Positions 62,901 to 64,000 of a stretch of 64,000 nucleotides of DNA are shown one piece after another. Below the pieces are notes generated by a model. The model was not told where the DNA came from, made no database searches, and saw nothing but the letters and a program-made list of their open reading frames with translations. Position 1 is the first letter of the stretch, and each line of letters begins with the position of its first letter. The translations under genes were made by a program, and so were the position numbers. The DNA is taken from the NCBI RefSeq assembly GCF_000002875.2, contig NC_009398.2, positions 410,378-474,377 of the forward strand, read 5' to 3'. The stretch comes from Leishmania infantum JPCM5 (lineage: Eukaryota > Euglenozoa > Kinetoplastea > Trypanosomatida > Trypanosomatidae).

Positions 62901-64000
62901 GGCGCTGTTCGCCACGGCTCGCGCTGCTGTGACGTCAGCGGGGCTGCGCCTCGAGCGCGGCGCCCAGCTTTCGAGTACTTCGTCGCTGTTCAGCGTCGCC
63001 GCTACAGCTGCTGCGCTGACGTCTGCCGGGATGCCAGCCCCGCGCGACGACTCTGTCGCTGGAGTTGCAGCACTCTCTTGCTCTGCTTTACTACCTGAGC
63101 TCCAGTCTTGCATGGATGTCGAGCGTCGTCTTACGCGGCTGCACGGCTGGCTGGGGCTGCTTTGCACATGCCCCACAGAACTCGTAGCAGACGAGCAGTT
63201 TGTGGTCGCGTGGCTGTATGTGTTGATGCGGCGTGCGGAGGAGATGCACGGATACGCGCGAGAAGGATCGGCTCAGCTCAGCTAGGCACGGCGGCAGGCT
63301 GGGGAAACAACACACCACGCGGACAGTGCGATTGTCTCTTGTCGTGTTGGAGCGGCCTCTGACGGCGGCGACGACAATGGGTGGGGGTGCCAGTGGCCGC
63401 TGGAGACCGAAGAGGCTGCTGCGCGTCGTGTCGCGCAGTCCCTCAGCAGCCAGCCGTGGCCTGTGCTGCCTGCATCGTCGCGGCTGCCGCCCATGCTGCT
63501 GAACTGATTGCTTGCACGGGGTGGCGCGCGAACCTGGAGCGACGCCGTACGCACGCTGCAAGCGTCGACAGACGCTGATGGCGGGCTTAAGGCAGAACAC
63601 GCTGGACGGCGCTTCTCGCTGCTCCTGCTACCGCTCGATCGCGTCGTGTCGGTGGAGCACGCTGTGCGGGTGCTGCACACGCTGCAGGCGGCGGAGGAGC
63701 GATGCGCCGCTTCCGCTACTCCTGCGGTAGCAGCATCCATGCAGCGGACACCGCCACCTTAGACACCTCTACAGAAGTGCTCCAGCCGCCGCTCGATTAC
63801 AACTGCATCAGCGGTGATTCAACTTGTAGCTGAGGTAGAGTCTCTGCCGGCCATGACAGAGCATGGAAATGGGCAGCTGCTGTACACCATCGTACTTGCG
63901 GACGTGTACGGCCAGATCGAGCGCGTCTTACTCCGCGAGTGGTGTGGCTGCGCGCTAGCGGCGGTGCTGCTCTTCCTCTCACAACAGCCACAGTACACGT
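59914..64000 (+). pseudogene. Decayed large protein-coding gene (family unknown), runs off the window edge
   Basis: The DNA from about 59.94 kb to the end has the GC-rich, tract-free composition of this genome's coding regions, but no frame spans it. A frame from ATG 59914 runs to TGA 60307-60309. Protein-like sequence then moves to the next frame (about 60.2-61.5 kb), which is broken by TAA 60320-60322 and TAGs at about 60511, 60686-60688, 60995-60997 and 61148-61150. Near 61.5 kb it moves to another frame, open from about 61.48 kb with no nearby ATG to TAG 63283-63285. That same frame reopens and continues to the window edge, broken only by TGA 63505-63507 and TAG 63760-63762. Some stretches (for example near 60.5-60.65 and 63.43-63.52 kb) read better in a third frame, so indels are also likely. 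The predicted protein is helical and Ala/Leu/Arg-rich. I do not recognise it. Sequencing error is an alternative. Confidence 0.6.
61477..63285 (+). pseudogene. Longest uninterrupted fragment of the decayed gene
   Basis: An open stretch of 602 codons with no ATG near its beginning (the first codon of the open frame segment used here is TTG). It is therefore an internal piece rather than a gene with its own start. Content is mostly alpha-helical and Ala/Arg/Leu-rich, including a two-cysteine C-T-Q-C near 62523-62534 that might be half of a metal site. The frame continues beyond the terminal TAG for 73 further codons, which suggests a nonsense mutation at that position. Confidence 0.55.

Noticed and set aside
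59914..64000. Stop-codon reassignment or programmed readthrough in the 60-64 kb gene
   Set aside because: TAA, TAG and TGA all end the other genes in this window, and frame changes accompany the stops. Decay or sequence error explains the pattern more simply.

Overview
This window comes from the nuclear genome of a trypanosomatid, most likely a Leishmania-type species (Leishmaniinae). All protein genes are intronless and GC-rich. They lie in two directional gene arrays separated by long low-complexity spacers full of CA/GT microsatellites and pyrimidine tracts. A pyrimidine tract followed by AG (a spliced-leader acceptor) can be read in front of most genes. The gene content also fits: kinetoplastid-type VTC1, axonemal dynein and MPDU1. 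The species cannot be fixed from the sequence alone. A run of 100 N at 6401-6500 shows this is a draft scaffold.

Layout: from about 1.4 to 31.9 kb every gene is on the minus strand. From right to left, the direction of transcription, they are: a COQ9-like ubiquinone protein, a four-span membrane protein, VTC1 (acidocalcisome polyphosphate synthesis), a sulfotransferase-fold protein, a CFAP96-like flagellar candidate, a large probably mitochondrial W-x-x-A-L repeat protein, two adjacent degenerate mitochondrial-carrier paralogues, an SLC9B/NHA-type cation-proton antiporter, and a YFH7/YggC-type P-loop kinase. From 34.1 kb every gene is on the plus strand: a complete 4268-residue axonemal dynein heavy chain, a DYRK/CLK-like protein kinase, a membrane-anchored protein of unknown function, MPDU1, and a decayed multi-kilobase gene that runs off the right edge. 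The 2.2 kb between COQ9 and dynein (31908-34115) is a divergent strand-switch region, the class of site where trypanosomatid polycistronic transcription starts. The purine/pyrimidine bias of the spacers flips across it as expected.

The genes do not form one pathway, which is normal for trypanosomatid clusters. Mitochondrial functions (COQ9, two carriers, the W-x-x-A-L protein) and flagellar functions (dynein, CFAP96-like) recur. No mobile-element ORF, CRISPR array, tRNA or rRNA gene was seen.

Most unusual items: (i) a 672-bp tandem array of a 21-bp unit with no indels and one variable position, open in all six frames; (ii) a decayed coding region at 59.9-64.0 kb with several stops and frame changes, next to a flawless 12.8-kb dynein ORF; (iii) an SLC9B-type antiporter whose ion-binding Asp-Asp appears to be Ile-Glu; (iv) a tandem pair of degenerate carriers sharing an NYMAD motif; (v) a kinase with about 100 residues inserted between its glycine loop and catalytic lysine; (vi) a GC-rich island, possibly a retroposon relic, in the strand-switch region; (vii) an 18-bp-arm AT hairpin just downstream of COQ9.
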